From Amycolatopsis sp. NBC_00345 (GTDB lineage: Bacteria; Actinomycetota; Actinomycetes; Mycobacteriales; Pseudonocardiaceae), in contig NZ_CP107995.1 of NCBI RefSeq assembly GCF_036116635.1, positions 8,866,001 through 8,930,000 of the forward strand: a DNA stretch of 64,000 nt, in the 5' to 3' direction. Shown here piece by piece: positions 17,452 through 25,535 of this stretch. Each line of letters starts with the position of its first letter. Position 1 is the first letter of the stretch. Position numbers and translations under genes: made by a program. The notes below the pieces were generated by a model. It saw only the letters and a program-made list of their open reading frames with translations, did not search any database and was not told where the DNA came from.

Positions 17452-18626
17452 CCGACACCCGCTTCGGCCAGTCCCTCACCCGCGGCTTCACCATCGCGAT
17501 CGTGCTCGCGCTGGCGGTCGCCGGCGGGCTCTGGTGGACACTCAAGGACGCCGGGCGCACCCACCTGACCGCGTACTTCTCCGGCGCCGTCGGCCTTTAC
17601 GAGGGCAACAGCGTCCGGATGCTCGGCGTGGACATGGGCACCGTCACCAAGATCCAGCCGATGGGCAACCAGGTCCGCGTCGACCTCGAGTACGACCGCT
17701 CGATCCCGGTGCCCGCCGACGCGAAGGCGCTGATCGTGGCGCCGTCGCTGGTCAGCGACCGCTACGTGCAGCTGGCCCCGGCCTACACCGGCGGCCCGCA
17801 GATCTCCGACGGCGCCGTGATCCCGCTCGACCGCACCGAGGTGCCGCTGGAGGTCGACCAGCTCGCCGCCAGCCTCGCGAAGGTGAGCGAGACGCTCGGC
17901 CCGAACGGCGCCAACAAGAACGGCTCGCTCTCGGACCTGCTGAACACCGCGGCGAAGAACCTCGACGGCAACGGCCAGGCCCTGCACGACACGATCACCA
18001 AGCTGGGCCAGGCCTCCGGCACGTTGGCGGGCAACAAGGACGACCTGTTCCAGACTGTGCAGAACCTCGGCCAGTTCTCCCAGACGCTGGTGAACAGCGA
18101 CGGCCAGGTGCGCCAGTTCGAGAGCCAGCTGGCCGACGTCAGCGGCTACCTGGCGGGGGAGAAGGACAATCTCGCCGCCACGGTGCAGCAGCTGGGCACC
18201 ACGCTGACCTCGGTGCAGAGCTTCATCGAGCAGAACCGCGGCCGGCTTAAGTCCAATGTGGACAAGCTCGCCAGCGTCACCAAGGTGCTGGTCGACCAGC
18301 GCAGCGCGCTCGCCGAAATCCTCGACGTCGCGCCCGTCGGCCTGTCGAACCTGGTGAATGTCTACAACGGCTCGTCCGGCACGCTCGACGCCCGGCCGAA
18401 CCTCAACGAGCTGACCGCGCCGCCGCTGGTGATGGTCTGCAACCTGCTCAAGCAGACCGACGCGACCAAGGCGCTGCTCGGCAGCGCGTGCGACGGGATC
18501 GCCGGCGTGGTCGACGGGCTGGTGCCGCTGCCGTCGACGGCACAGGTGCTGCAGTCGCTGGAGAACGGCAAGCTGCCGCCACTCCCGCTCCCGCTCGCGG
18601 GCCAGGTCTACGGGACGGGGAGCTGA
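17448..18626 (+). CDS. mceD: Mce family protein MceD
   Basis: A 392-residue fourth Mce subunit: anchor at about 11-29, MCE domain with NSVRMLGVDMGTVTKIQ and LVSDRYVQLAP, and long helical segments after about residue 125. The C-terminus is Leu/Pro-rich with two cysteines (MVCNLL, GSACDG). ATG 17448 overlaps the mceC stop; mceE follows after 2 nt. Confidence 0.94.
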   Translation: MTDTRFGQSLTRGFTIAIVLALAVAGGLWWTLKDAGRTHLTAYFSGAVGLYEGNSVRMLGVDMGTVTKIQPMGNQVRVDLEYDRSIPVPADAKALIVAPSLVSDRYVQLAPAYTGGPQISDGAVIPLDRTEVPLEVDQLAASLAKVSETLGPNGANKNGSLSDLLNTAAKNLDGNGQALHDTITKLGQASGTLAGNKDDLFQTVQNLGQFSQTLVNSDGQVRQFESQLADVSGYLAGEKDNLAATVQQLGTTLTSVQSFIEQNRGRLKSNVDKLASVTKVLVDQRSALAEILDVAPVGLSNLVNVYNGSSGTLDARPNLNELTAPPLVMVCNLLKQTDATKALLGSACDGIAGVVDGLVPLPSTAQVLQSLENGKLPPLPLPLAGQVYGTGS

Positions 18627-18628
18627 TC

Positions 18629-19855
18629 GTGAAGCGACTCACGAAGTTCGCCGGCGCCGGGGTGGTCACCACGGTGTCCGCGCTGGTGCTGAGCGGCTGC
18701 GGGTTCAGCGGCATCTACGACGTGCCGCTGCCCGGCGGCGCCGACCTCGGCAGCCACCCGTACACGGTGAAGGTGCAGTTCCAGGACGTGCTCGACCTCG
18801 TGCCGCAGGCCGGCGTGAAGGTGAACGAGGTGCCGGTCGGCCGCGTCGAGTCGATCGGGCTCACCCCGGACCACTGGCACGCCGAGGTGACCGTCGCGGT
18901 CAACGGCGACGTGAAGCTCCCGGCCAACGCGCTGGCGAACGTGAAGCAGTCGAGCCTGCTCGGCGAGAAGTACGTGGAGCTGTCCTCACCCGGTGACGGC
19001 GAGGCGCAGGGTCAGCTGGCGAACAACGCCACCATCCCGCTCGCCCGAACCGGCCGCGACGTCGAGGTGGAAGAGGTGCTCGGCGCGCTGTCACTGCTGC
19101 TCAACGGCGGTGGCGTCGCCCAGCTGAACACCATCACCAAGGAGCTGAACAACGCGACGGCCGGCAAGGAGCCGGACATCAAGGCGCTGCTGGACAACGC
19201 CAACGAGCTGGTGACCAACCTCGACGAGCAGTCGTCGAACATCACGCGCGCGCTCGACGGGCTGAACCGGCTGTCGATGACGCTCAGGGACCAGAAGGAC
19301 AAGCTGGTCGGCGCCGTCGACAACCTCGGCCCCGGCCTCGGCGTGCTGGAGCAGCAGCGGGGCCAGCTCGTGACGATGCTGAACGCGCTGAACAACCTCT
19401 CCGGCGTCGCGACCGACACGGTGAACAAGAGCAAGGCGGACCTCGTGGCCGACCTCAAGGCCCTCACCCCGACGCTGCAGAAGCTCGGCGAGGCGGGCAA
19501 CGACCTGCCGAAGGCGTTGCAGATCCTGCTGACCTTCCCGTTCAGCGACCAGGCCTACGACGACGTGAAGGGCGACTACTTCAACCTCTTCGCGAAGGTC
19601 GACCTGAACCTGAAGGACATCATCGACAACCTCGGCAACAGCAGGCAGAACCCGCTGTCGGGGATCCTCCCGGTGCCCGGCCTGACCGGCGGCGTCAGCG
19701 GCACGCCCGGCGACCAGGCGCCGCCGCTGCCGATCCCCGGCCAGACCGGCTCGGGTTCGCAGCAGCCGAACTCCGCCGGTGGCCAGGGTGGCGCGCAGCC
19801 TCCGCAGAGCGGCCTCTCCGGCCTCTTCGGCCTGCTTTCGGGAGGTGCGGGCTGA
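18629..19855 (+). CDS. mceE: Mce lipoprotein MceE (LprK-like)
   Basis: A 408-residue fifth Mce subunit. Unlike the others it starts with a lipoprotein signal: basic KRLTK, a hydrophobic stretch and lipobox LSGC, so Cys24 should be lipidated. The MCE domain has VKVNEVPVGRVESIGL and SLLGEKYVELSSP. Helical region to about 345, then a Gly/Pro/Gln-rich tail. The in-frame GTG 18629 begins exactly at this signal; longer frames read through mceD. Confidence 0.94.
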   Translation: MKRLTKFAGAGVVTTVSALVLSGCGFSGIYDVPLPGGADLGSHPYTVKVQFQDVLDLVPQAGVKVNEVPVGRVESIGLTPDHWHAEVTVAVNGDVKLPANALANVKQSSLLGEKYVELSSPGDGEAQGQLANNATIPLARTGRDVEVEEVLGALSLLLNGGGVAQLNTITKELNNATAGKEPDIKALLDNANELVTNLDEQSSNITRALDGLNRLSMTLRDQKDKLVGAVDNLGPGLGVLEQQRGQLVTMLNALNNLSGVATDTVNKSKADLVADLKALTPTLQKLGEAGNDLPKALQILLTFPFSDQAYDDVKGDYFNLFAKVDLNLKDIIDNLGNSRQNPLSGILPVPGLTGGVSGTPGDQAPPLPIPGQTGSGSQQPNSAGGQGGAQPPQSGLSGLFGLLSGGAG

Positions 19856-21117
19856 TGTTGCTGCGCAAGACGAAGTTCCAGCTGGTGGCGTTCGCGATCA
19901 TCTCGATCGTGGCGCTGGTGTACGCGCTGATCCGGTTCGCCGGGCTCGGCACGGTGTTCGGCAGCAGCGGCTACACGGTGAAACTCGAGCTCAACGAGTC
20001 GGGCGGCATCTTCACCAACGCCGAGGTGACCTACCGCGGGTTCAACATCGGGCGCGTCGGGCCGCTTCGGCTGACCCAGACCGGGCTCGAGGCGGACCTG
20101 GACATCGACCCGTCGGCCCCGCAGGTGCCCTCGAACCTCGCCGTGGTGGTGGCGAACCGGTCCGCGGTCGGCGAGCAGTACGTGGACCTGCAGCCGAAGG
20201 TGGACAGCGGCCCGTATCTGGCGTCGGGCTCGGTGATCCCGGCGGCGAAGACGTCCACCCCGGTCAGCACCGACCGGCTGCTCTCGGACCTCGACTCGCT
20301 CGCCGCGTCGGTGCCCACCGACTCGCTGCGCACCGTCGTCGACGAGTCCTACGACGCGTTCCGCGGCACCGGCGGCGACCTGCAGACGTTGCTGGACACC
20401 GCGCGCAGCTTCACCACCACGGCCCAGCAGTACCTGCCGCAGACCGTCAGCCTGCTGGACGCCGGCGGCCAGGTGCTGGACACGCAGAACCACGAGGCCG
20501 CCAACTTCGCCGACTTCTCGAAGAGCCTCAACGAGCTCACCGGCACGCTGAAGAACTCGGACCCGCAGCTGCGCAAGCTGATCGGCATCACGCCGCAGGT
20601 GGCGAGCCAGATCAGCCAGGTGATCACGGAGACCGGGCCCGGTCTGGGCGCGCTCGTGGCGAACCTGCTGACCACGGCGAACCTCACCGTGACCCGCCTG
20701 GACGGCATCGAGCAGGGCCTGGTGACCTACCCGGCGCTGGCGGCCGCGGGGCCCAGCGTCGCGCCCGGTGACGGCACGGCGCACCTCGGGCTGGTGATCA
20801 ACCTGTTCAACCCGCCCTCGTGCACCAAGGGTTATCTGCCCTACAGCCAGTACCGCACCGGTGCGGACCTCGTGACGCGGCCGGCGGACGAGAACGCCTA
20901 CTGCGCCGAGCCGAAGGGCAGCCCGATCAACGTCCGCGGGTCTCAGAACGCGCCGTACAACGGCGTCCCGGTCGCGCCGTCGCCGCAGGACGTGAGCAAC
21001 AACGCCGGGCGGCCCGCGCAGGAGCTGCAGGACGAGCGCGACGCGCAGGTGCCGGGCGTTGCCGGGAGCCCGGGTGTCTCGTTGAACAGCCTGGGAGCGT
21101 TGCTCGGGCTCGGCTGA
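19855..21117 (+). CDS. mceF: Mce family protein MceF
   Basis: A 420-residue sixth and last Mce subunit, with anchor at about 11-28 and MCE domain containing AEVTYRGFNIGRVGPLRL and RSAVGEQYVDLQP. The helical region is followed by NLFNPPSCTKGYLP and a low-complexity tail. The ATG shares its first base with the mceE stop (TGATG). Confidence 0.94.
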   Translation: MLLRKTKFQLVAFAIISIVALVYALIRFAGLGTVFGSSGYTVKLELNESGGIFTNAEVTYRGFNIGRVGPLRLTQTGLEADLDIDPSAPQVPSNLAVVVANRSAVGEQYVDLQPKVDSGPYLASGSVIPAAKTSTPVSTDRLLSDLDSLAASVPTDSLRTVVDESYDAFRGTGGDLQTLLDTARSFTTTAQQYLPQTVSLLDAGGQVLDTQNHEAANFADFSKSLNELTGTLKNSDPQLRKLIGITPQVASQISQVITETGPGLGALVANLLTTANLTVTRLDGIEQGLVTYPALAAAGPSVAPGDGTAHLGLVINLFNPPSCTKGYLPYSQYRTGADLVTRPADENAYCAEPKGSPINVRGSQNAPYNGVPVAPSPQDVSNNAGRPAQELQDERDAQVPGVAGSPGVSLNSLGALLGLG

Positions 21118-21153
21118 CGTGGATTTGATGACCGTTACCTACTCTGGAGTGTT

Positions 21154-21756
21154 ATGAGCACCAACCCAGCCACCACCGAGGAAGCCGAGGAAGAGGTGAC
21201 CCCCTCGGCCTCGACGGCCGCCGCGTCCCCCCGGACGCTGCCGGGGTCGCCGCGCATCTGGCTGCTCGGCGCCGGCGCCTTCGCGCTCGCCGCGCTGGTG
21301 GTGGCGGTCGTGTTCGGCATCATGTGGTGGGTGGCGGCCACGGGCACCAACGCCGACCTGGCGAAGTCGCGCGACGACGTGGTCAAGCAGGGCACCGCCG
21401 CGGTGAAGGCCTACACCGAGGTCGACTACACCCACCTCGACGACTACTTCGCCAACCAGAAGGCCGTGTCGAACGACGACATGTCCAAGCAGATCGACGC
21501 GGCGCGGCCCAACTACTCGAAGGCGCTGACCGACCAGAAGGTGACGGTCAAGACCACCGTCCAGGACATCGCCGTCGAAGAGCTCGACGACCACGAGGGC
21601 AAGGCGAGCTTCCTGGCCGCGATCACCACGATGAACAGCGCGGGCGGCCAGACCGCTTCGAAGGCCATCCGCCTCGAGGTCTCGATGGTCCGCGTCGGAA
21701 GCGACTGGAAGCTGTCCGGCATCGACAACGTCCCCCTCGTCGCCGCCGGCCAGTAG
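21154..21756 (+). CDS. Mce-associated membrane protein 1
   Basis: A 200-residue protein with an acidic N-terminal tail, one membrane segment (about 41-66, LGAGAFALAALVVAVVFGI) and an exterior NTF2-like domain ending WKLSGIDNVPLVA. This is the usual Mce-associated (Mas/Mam) layout, found at the 3' end of mce operons and thought to stabilise or assemble the complex. It lies 36 nt after mceF. Confidence 0.85.
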   Translation: MSTNPATTEEAEEEVTPSASTAAASPRTLPGSPRIWLLGAGAFALAALVVAVVFGIMWWVAATGTNADLAKSRDDVVKQGTAAVKAYTEVDYTHLDDYFANQKAVSNDDMSKQIDAARPNYSKALTDQKVTVKTTVQDIAVEELDDHEGKASFLAAITTMNSAGGQTASKAIRLEVSMVRVGSDWKLSGIDNVPLVAAGQ

Positions 21757-21780
21757 CTTCACCCAGAACGGAGTCCCGTA

Positions 21781-22911
21781 GTGCCCCCCTCTCGCCGCCA
21801 GCCGCCCCGCAGCAGCACACCGCCGGCCCGCCGGCCGAAGGTGGCCGGGCTGCGCAAGCCGCCGAGCGCGGACGCGGCACCAGCGCCCGTCGAGTCGCCC
21901 GAGTCCCAGACTGAGGCTCGGCCTGAGTCCCAGCCCGAGCCTCGGCCTGAGTCCTCGGCCGCTTCGCCCTCGAAGCCCCGGCCGCGTCCGGTGCCCCGGC
22001 CCGGGCCGTTGACCAGCGCGGCCCCGTCGGCCGCCGAAACCACGCAGGAGATCCGGTTCCCCGGCGGCGGCATCAGCCGGTCGAAGGCGGTCACCGAGCC
22101 CGAGCCGGTCGAGGACACGACGGTCGAGCCTGAGCCGGCCGAGGTCGACGCGCTCACGGGCGAGGAGGTCAAGGAGGAGACGGCCGACGCCGCCGACGCT
22201 CCGGCCCGCCCCCGTCGCAAGCGCCGCGACGAGGGCACGGCGAAGCCGGTCGACCTGGACGAGGCGGAAGTCTCCGACGCTCCGGACGCCGGCGTCCCGG
22301 CGCCGCGCGCGGACCGTCGGATCGGCCAGACGCTGACCATCGGCCTGGTGATCGTCGGCCTGGTGCTGGCGGGTCTGGCGGTGTTCTTCAAGCTGCAGTA
22401 CGACACCGCCGAGGGCGCCACGAGCAACACCGCGCTGCTGGACGTGGCGAAGACCGCGCAGGTCAAGGACCAGGTCTCCCAGGCGACCGAGTCCCTGTTC
22501 TCCTACGACTTCAACAACATCAAGAAGACCGAGGACGCCGCCAGCAACCTGCTGGCGAACGACGACGTCAAGGCGAAGTACAACTCGCTGATGGGCGAGG
22601 TGAAGCGCCTGGCGCCGCAGCAGAAAATGGTGGTGACCTGCAAGGTCACCCGCAGCGCCGTGATCATGCTCGACGGCGACCGCGCACGGGTCATGGTGTT
22701 CGTCGACCAGACCTCCACCCGCGCCGACACCAAGCAGACCACCGCCGGCAGCGCCCAGCTCCACGTCGACGCCCAGCTCCAGGGCAACACGTGGAAGATC
22801 ACGGACCTCGACACGTACAAGGCGCCTCCGGCTCCGTCCGGCCAGGCTCCCGCTCCGTCGGGCCAGGCCCCGGCGTCGTCGGCCCCGGCCTCGCCGCCGC
22901 CTTCGAAGTAG
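21781..22911 (+). CDS. Mce-associated membrane protein 2
   Basis: A 376-residue paralogue of the preceding protein. A long disordered Pro/Glu/Ser/Arg-rich N-terminus (about 1-180) precedes one membrane segment (about 186-206) and a Mce-associated exterior domain (VKDQVSQATESLFSYDF through GNTWKITDLDTYK). It ends in a Pro/Ala/Ser tail. The GTG start lies 24 nt after the previous stop. It is the last gene of the mce operon. Confidence 0.85.
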   Translation: MPPSRRQPPRSSTPPARRPKVAGLRKPPSADAAPAPVESPESQTEARPESQPEPRPESSAASPSKPRPRPVPRPGPLTSAAPSAAETTQEIRFPGGGISRSKAVTEPEPVEDTTVEPEPAEVDALTGEEVKEETADAADAPARPRRKRRDEGTAKPVDLDEAEVSDAPDAGVPAPRADRRIGQTLTIGLVIVGLVLAGLAVFFKLQYDTAEGATSNTALLDVAKTAQVKDQVSQATESLFSYDFNNIKKTEDAASNLLANDDVKAKYNSLMGEVKRLAPQQKMVVTCKVTRSAVIMLDGDRARVMVFVDQTSTRADTKQTTAGSAQLHVDAQLQGNTWKITDLDTYKAPPAPSGQAPAPSGQAPASSAPASPPPSK

Positions 22912-22922
22912 GTTTCTCCTCC

Positions 22923-22958
22923 TGATGCCCCGTCCGGAATCGTCCGGGCGGGGCATCA
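22923..22958. terminator. Hairpin at the end of the mce operon
   Basis: A 16-bp stem (22923-22938 with 22943-22958, one G-U) closes a 4-nt loop. It lies between convergent transcripts. No clear T-tract follows on the plus strand, so it is a probable rather than certain terminator. Confidence 0.65.
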
Positions 22959-23014
22959 GTCGTAGGAGCGGGTGCGGCGGCTGTAGGGCTGGGGCGCTCG
23001 GACACAGCTTCGGC

Positions 23015-23212
23015 TCAAAGAGCGCGAAGCTTCTCTCCGGCGGTTCGTGCCTGCGCCCGCAGCGCTTCCTCCTCGCGAGCGCGGTCGTCCGTTGGAGCAT
23101 CCGGCGGCACGAAGTCGGTCTCGAATCGCTCGGCGTGGATCTCCCGGCCGACGAACCGGTCGATCAACCCGACGTAGCCGACCAGGTCGCTTCGAACTGC
23201 CCCGGAACTCAT
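23015..23212 (-). CDS. Small colicin-immunity-like protein, short
   Basis: A 65-residue hydrophilic protein. The segment LVGYVGLIDRFVGREIHAERFETDF resembles the start of colicin-immunity-domain proteins, which are usually about 90 residues, so it may be truncated. ATG 23212 has GGAGGGTG just upstream; an open frame continues to 23437 but only shadows the next gene. It follows the SitI3-like gene by 47 nt on the same strand. The family call is tentative. Confidence 0.45.
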   Translation of the reverse strand: MSSGAVRSDLVGYVGLIDRFVGREIHAERFETDFVPPDAPTDDRAREEEALRAQARTAGEKLRAL

Positions 23213-23259
23213 CTCACCCTCCACCAGCGATCCCCGCTCGACCGGCCCGTCCTGGGCGC

Positions 23260-23592
23260 TCACCCGTAGTTGTGGGTCACGCGCCGATACGGCTCCGGCA
23301 GCTCTGCCAGCCGCTCCGGCACGTCCAACCCCGTGAGGATCGCATCGTCCGAGAGCCGCTCCAGCATCCGCGCACTGAGGCGGACGACGTCGTCCATCTG
23401 CTCGTTGATCGCGTCGTGCTTGTAGGCCCGCGTCCAAGCTTTGCGCGCGGTCACGGCCCCGTCAGTGGTGATCAGTTCTGGCGTCACCGAGCCGTCGAAC
23501 ATTCCTGAAACGGCCCCGAGGCCGAGCACCTCGCGGGCGAACTCTTCCGGTGACAGCGCGGTCGCCAGATTGAAGCGGTAGTCCAGTGACAT
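23260..23592 (-). CDS. SitI3-like putative immunity protein
   Basis: A 110-residue cytoplasmic protein. It opens with MSLDYRFNLATALSPEEFA and carries MDDVVRLSARMLERLSDDAI, which recalls the SitI3 immunity family of polymorphic toxin systems. Family members tend to be longer, and the central strand region seems short here, so it could be a shortened relic. No toxin gene is adjacent. A GAGGG ribosome site precedes the ATG. Confidence 0.45.
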   Translation of the reverse strand: MSLDYRFNLATALSPEEFAREVLGLGAVSGMFDGSVTPELITTDGAVTARKAWTRAYKHDAINEQMDDVVRLSARMLERLSDDAILTGLDVPERLAELPEPYRRVTHNYG

Positions 23593-23630
23593 GCAGGCCC
23601 TCGATCAGTGGTCTTCTCTATGCCCGTTTT

Positions 23631-24215
23631 TCAGCAAACAGACCGCGAAGCCACCCGCAAAGCGTTCCGGTGCAAGGCATCCAGCCGGTCGACGACGATG
23701 GCCGACAGCTGGGCCGCCGTGACCTCCACGCGGCAGGTGATCCCCGGCCGCCGAACCCCGTCGGTGGCGACGAGTTGCCCCAGCAGCGAGGTGGTCAGCT
23801 GGTCGAGTTCGGCGCGGATCTCGTTCAGGTCCGGGCGTGTGGTGGGCGCCTCGTCCGGGTGCGCGGTCCAGCGGTCGAACAGGCCGCGCTGGACGACCTT
23901 GCTCGCGGCGATCTGGTCCTGGAAGAAGCTGACCGTGCGGTCCGGGTCGATGCCGAGGGTGGCGGCCCGTTCACGGACCTCGGCCAGCTCCTGCCGCTCG
24001 CGCACCGGGTCGTCGATGGGCTTGCCGGTGCCGAACTTCGCGGCCGCGACCTGGTCGCTCACCTGGAGCCGCTGGACCACCAGCTCGGTCAGCGGGCCCA
24101 GCCGGCCGGCGGCGTTGTCGGATGCGGCCATGGCCTTGGTGCCTCCGAGGGTGAGTACCGCAAGGACGACGGCGATGGTCGCGGAGAACCGCCGCACCGA
24201 TTTCCGCACGGACAC
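23631..24215 (-). CDS. Secreted chorismate mutase (AroQ-gamma)
   Basis: A 194-residue exported monofunctional chorismate mutase converting chorismate to prephenate outside the cytoplasm. It has a signal peptide (about 1-30, cleavage after AMA) and an all-helical mature domain resembling M. tuberculosis MtCM (Rv1885c). The active-site pattern RLQV, AAAKFG, DPVRERQEL and QDQIAASKVVQ keeps the Arg/Lys positions; Ser and Gln stand where MtCM has Thr105 and Glu109. Cys in GITC and the C-terminal SVC match the MtCM disulfide. GTG 24215 has GGAGGAG 8-9 nt upstream. Confidence 0.88.
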   Translation of the reverse strand: MSVRKSVRRFSATIAVVLAVLTLGGTKAMAASDNAAGRLGPLTELVVQRLQVSDQVAAAKFGTGKPIDDPVRERQELAEVRERAATLGIDPDRTVSFFQDQIAASKVVQRGLFDRWTAHPDEAPTTRPDLNEIRAELDQLTTSLLGQLVATDGVRRPGITCRVEVTAAQLSAIVVDRLDALHRNALRVASRSVC

Positions 24216-24353
24216 GAGTTTTCTCCTCCGGCTGCCGGTCACCCCAGGATCACGGGTGATCTTACCGGCGGCGGAAACGCGGGACCCCCGGAATTCCCGC
24301 CGGGTGGACACGAATTCGTGCCCAGATTCCTCCACAGTGGACTCCCGATGGGC

Positions 24354-25010
24354 TCAGAGGTCCATCCCGGCCTCGACCAGGTGGATGCTGTCCGTGGTCA
24401 CCCGGTGATGCTGGGCCCAGCCGCCGACGACGTGGTTCCAGCTCGTCACCGAGAGTTCGTGCCCGGTCAGCTCGATGCCGAAACCGCCGTACTGGCCGGG
24501 GATCGGGAACCACAGGCGCGGCCGCGTCAGCTCGGTCAGCGGGCCCAGCTGCGGCAGCCGCAGCTCGTGGCGGACGACGAGTTCCGCGGACCGGCCCCGG
24601 ATCAGCAGGTGGAGCTGCGCGCTGAGGCCGTCCAGGACGTCCTCCGGCACGTCGTGGCGCGGGGACGGCGCCAGCAGCTCCGCGGTCTCCCCGTGACCGC
24701 GCTCGGCGGCGACGTCGGTGGCGCGCTGGCCGTACAGCCCGGTCCGCAGCGTCCGCCACGCGCCAAGGTCCAGCAGTTCCTCGACGACGTCGCGAGGGGC
24801 GCCGTGCCACGCCGCCTGGTGCAGCGGCGAGTAACCCCGCCTGCTGCCCAGCCGCGAGGCGTTGACCAGGTGCGACGCCGTGTCCAGGGTCGTGAGCACC
24901 GTCGTCCAGTCGGCCGCCGAGGCGGCGTCGGCGAGCCGGTCGCGGACGGCCACGTCGCGTGGGTCGTGCCGGTCCCGGCTCGTCACGCCGTCCCACTCGG
25001 TCTGCTCCAC
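24354..25010 (-). CDS. Ankyrin-repeat protein
   Basis: A 218-residue cytoplasmic protein. Residues about 25-115 form ankyrin-type repeats (YSPLHQAAWHGAPRDVVEELL, then ATDVAAERGHGETAELL). The C-terminal half is an uncharacterised domain ending in WFPIPGQYGGFGIEL and VTTDSIHLVEAG. GTG 25010 gives the usual family start (EQTEWDGVTSRDRHDP); an alternative GTG at 25061 would add 17 residues, and neither has a strong ribosome site. The role is unknown. Confidence 0.75.
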   Translation of the reverse strand: MEQTEWDGVTSRDRHDPRDVAVRDRLADAASAADWTTVLTTLDTASHLVNASRLGSRRGYSPLHQAAWHGAPRDVVEELLDLGAWRTLRTGLYGQRATDVAAERGHGETAELLAPSPRHDVPEDVLDGLSAQLHLLIRGRSAELVVRHELRLPQLGPLTELTRPRLWFPIPGQYGGFGIELTGHELSVTSWNHVVGGWAQHHRVTTDSIHLVEAGMDL

Positions 25011-25371
25011 GAAGCGACCGTAGCCCGGCGCCGTAGGGGCCGGGGCCGTGACGGAGAACACCGTTTGCGGGCCCCGTTCCGGCTGTCCGAAACGGCCGCC
25101 GCGGCCCGATTCCGCAGGTACCCGGGGGTAACCGGGATGATCATCCCGGTTGTCACCCTCCGCACCCCCTGTTCAACGCTGCGCCAACCGGCGGGACCCC
25201 CGTGTGGCATCTTGACTCTCGCGCGTCGTGGGTTCAGGCTTACTGCCAACGGCGACAGCCGGGGAACGCGAACCTTGCGGGAGGGGCGCGAAACCGGGTA
25301 AGCCGGAGGCATTGTCGGAAGTGTTGCTGGAAGCGTTGCGCAGCAGGCTGGGCCCCATCTGGAGTGCCCCC

Positions 25372-25400
25372 TGGACAGACCGCGACGCTCGGGCTAGACT
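25372..25400 (+). promoter_or_regulatory. Probable rpoB promoter
   Basis: TGGACA (25372-25377) and TAGACT (25395-25400) are separated by exactly 17 bp, about 135 bp upstream of the rpoB start, a good housekeeping-sigma match. Other possible elements in the 525-bp gap 25011-25535 are TAGAGT at 25445-25450 and TTGACA at 25469-25474. The gap contains no gene. Confidence 0.6.
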
Positions 25401-25535
25401 GGCTCTTTGCGCTGCCCTCTTTCAGGCTGCCCGGAGCCGGTAGTTAGAGTAGTGGGCACACGGCACCCTTGACAGTCCGCGACAGCTGTTGCTATCGCGG
25501 CTGCTCACCGCTCATTGTCCCCGGAAGGACGCATC

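Noticed and set aside
21139..23100. A 653-residue minus-strand frame opposite the two Mce-associated genes
   Set aside because: It is Arg/Gly/Leu low complexity, without family motifs, and opposite genes with clear domains.
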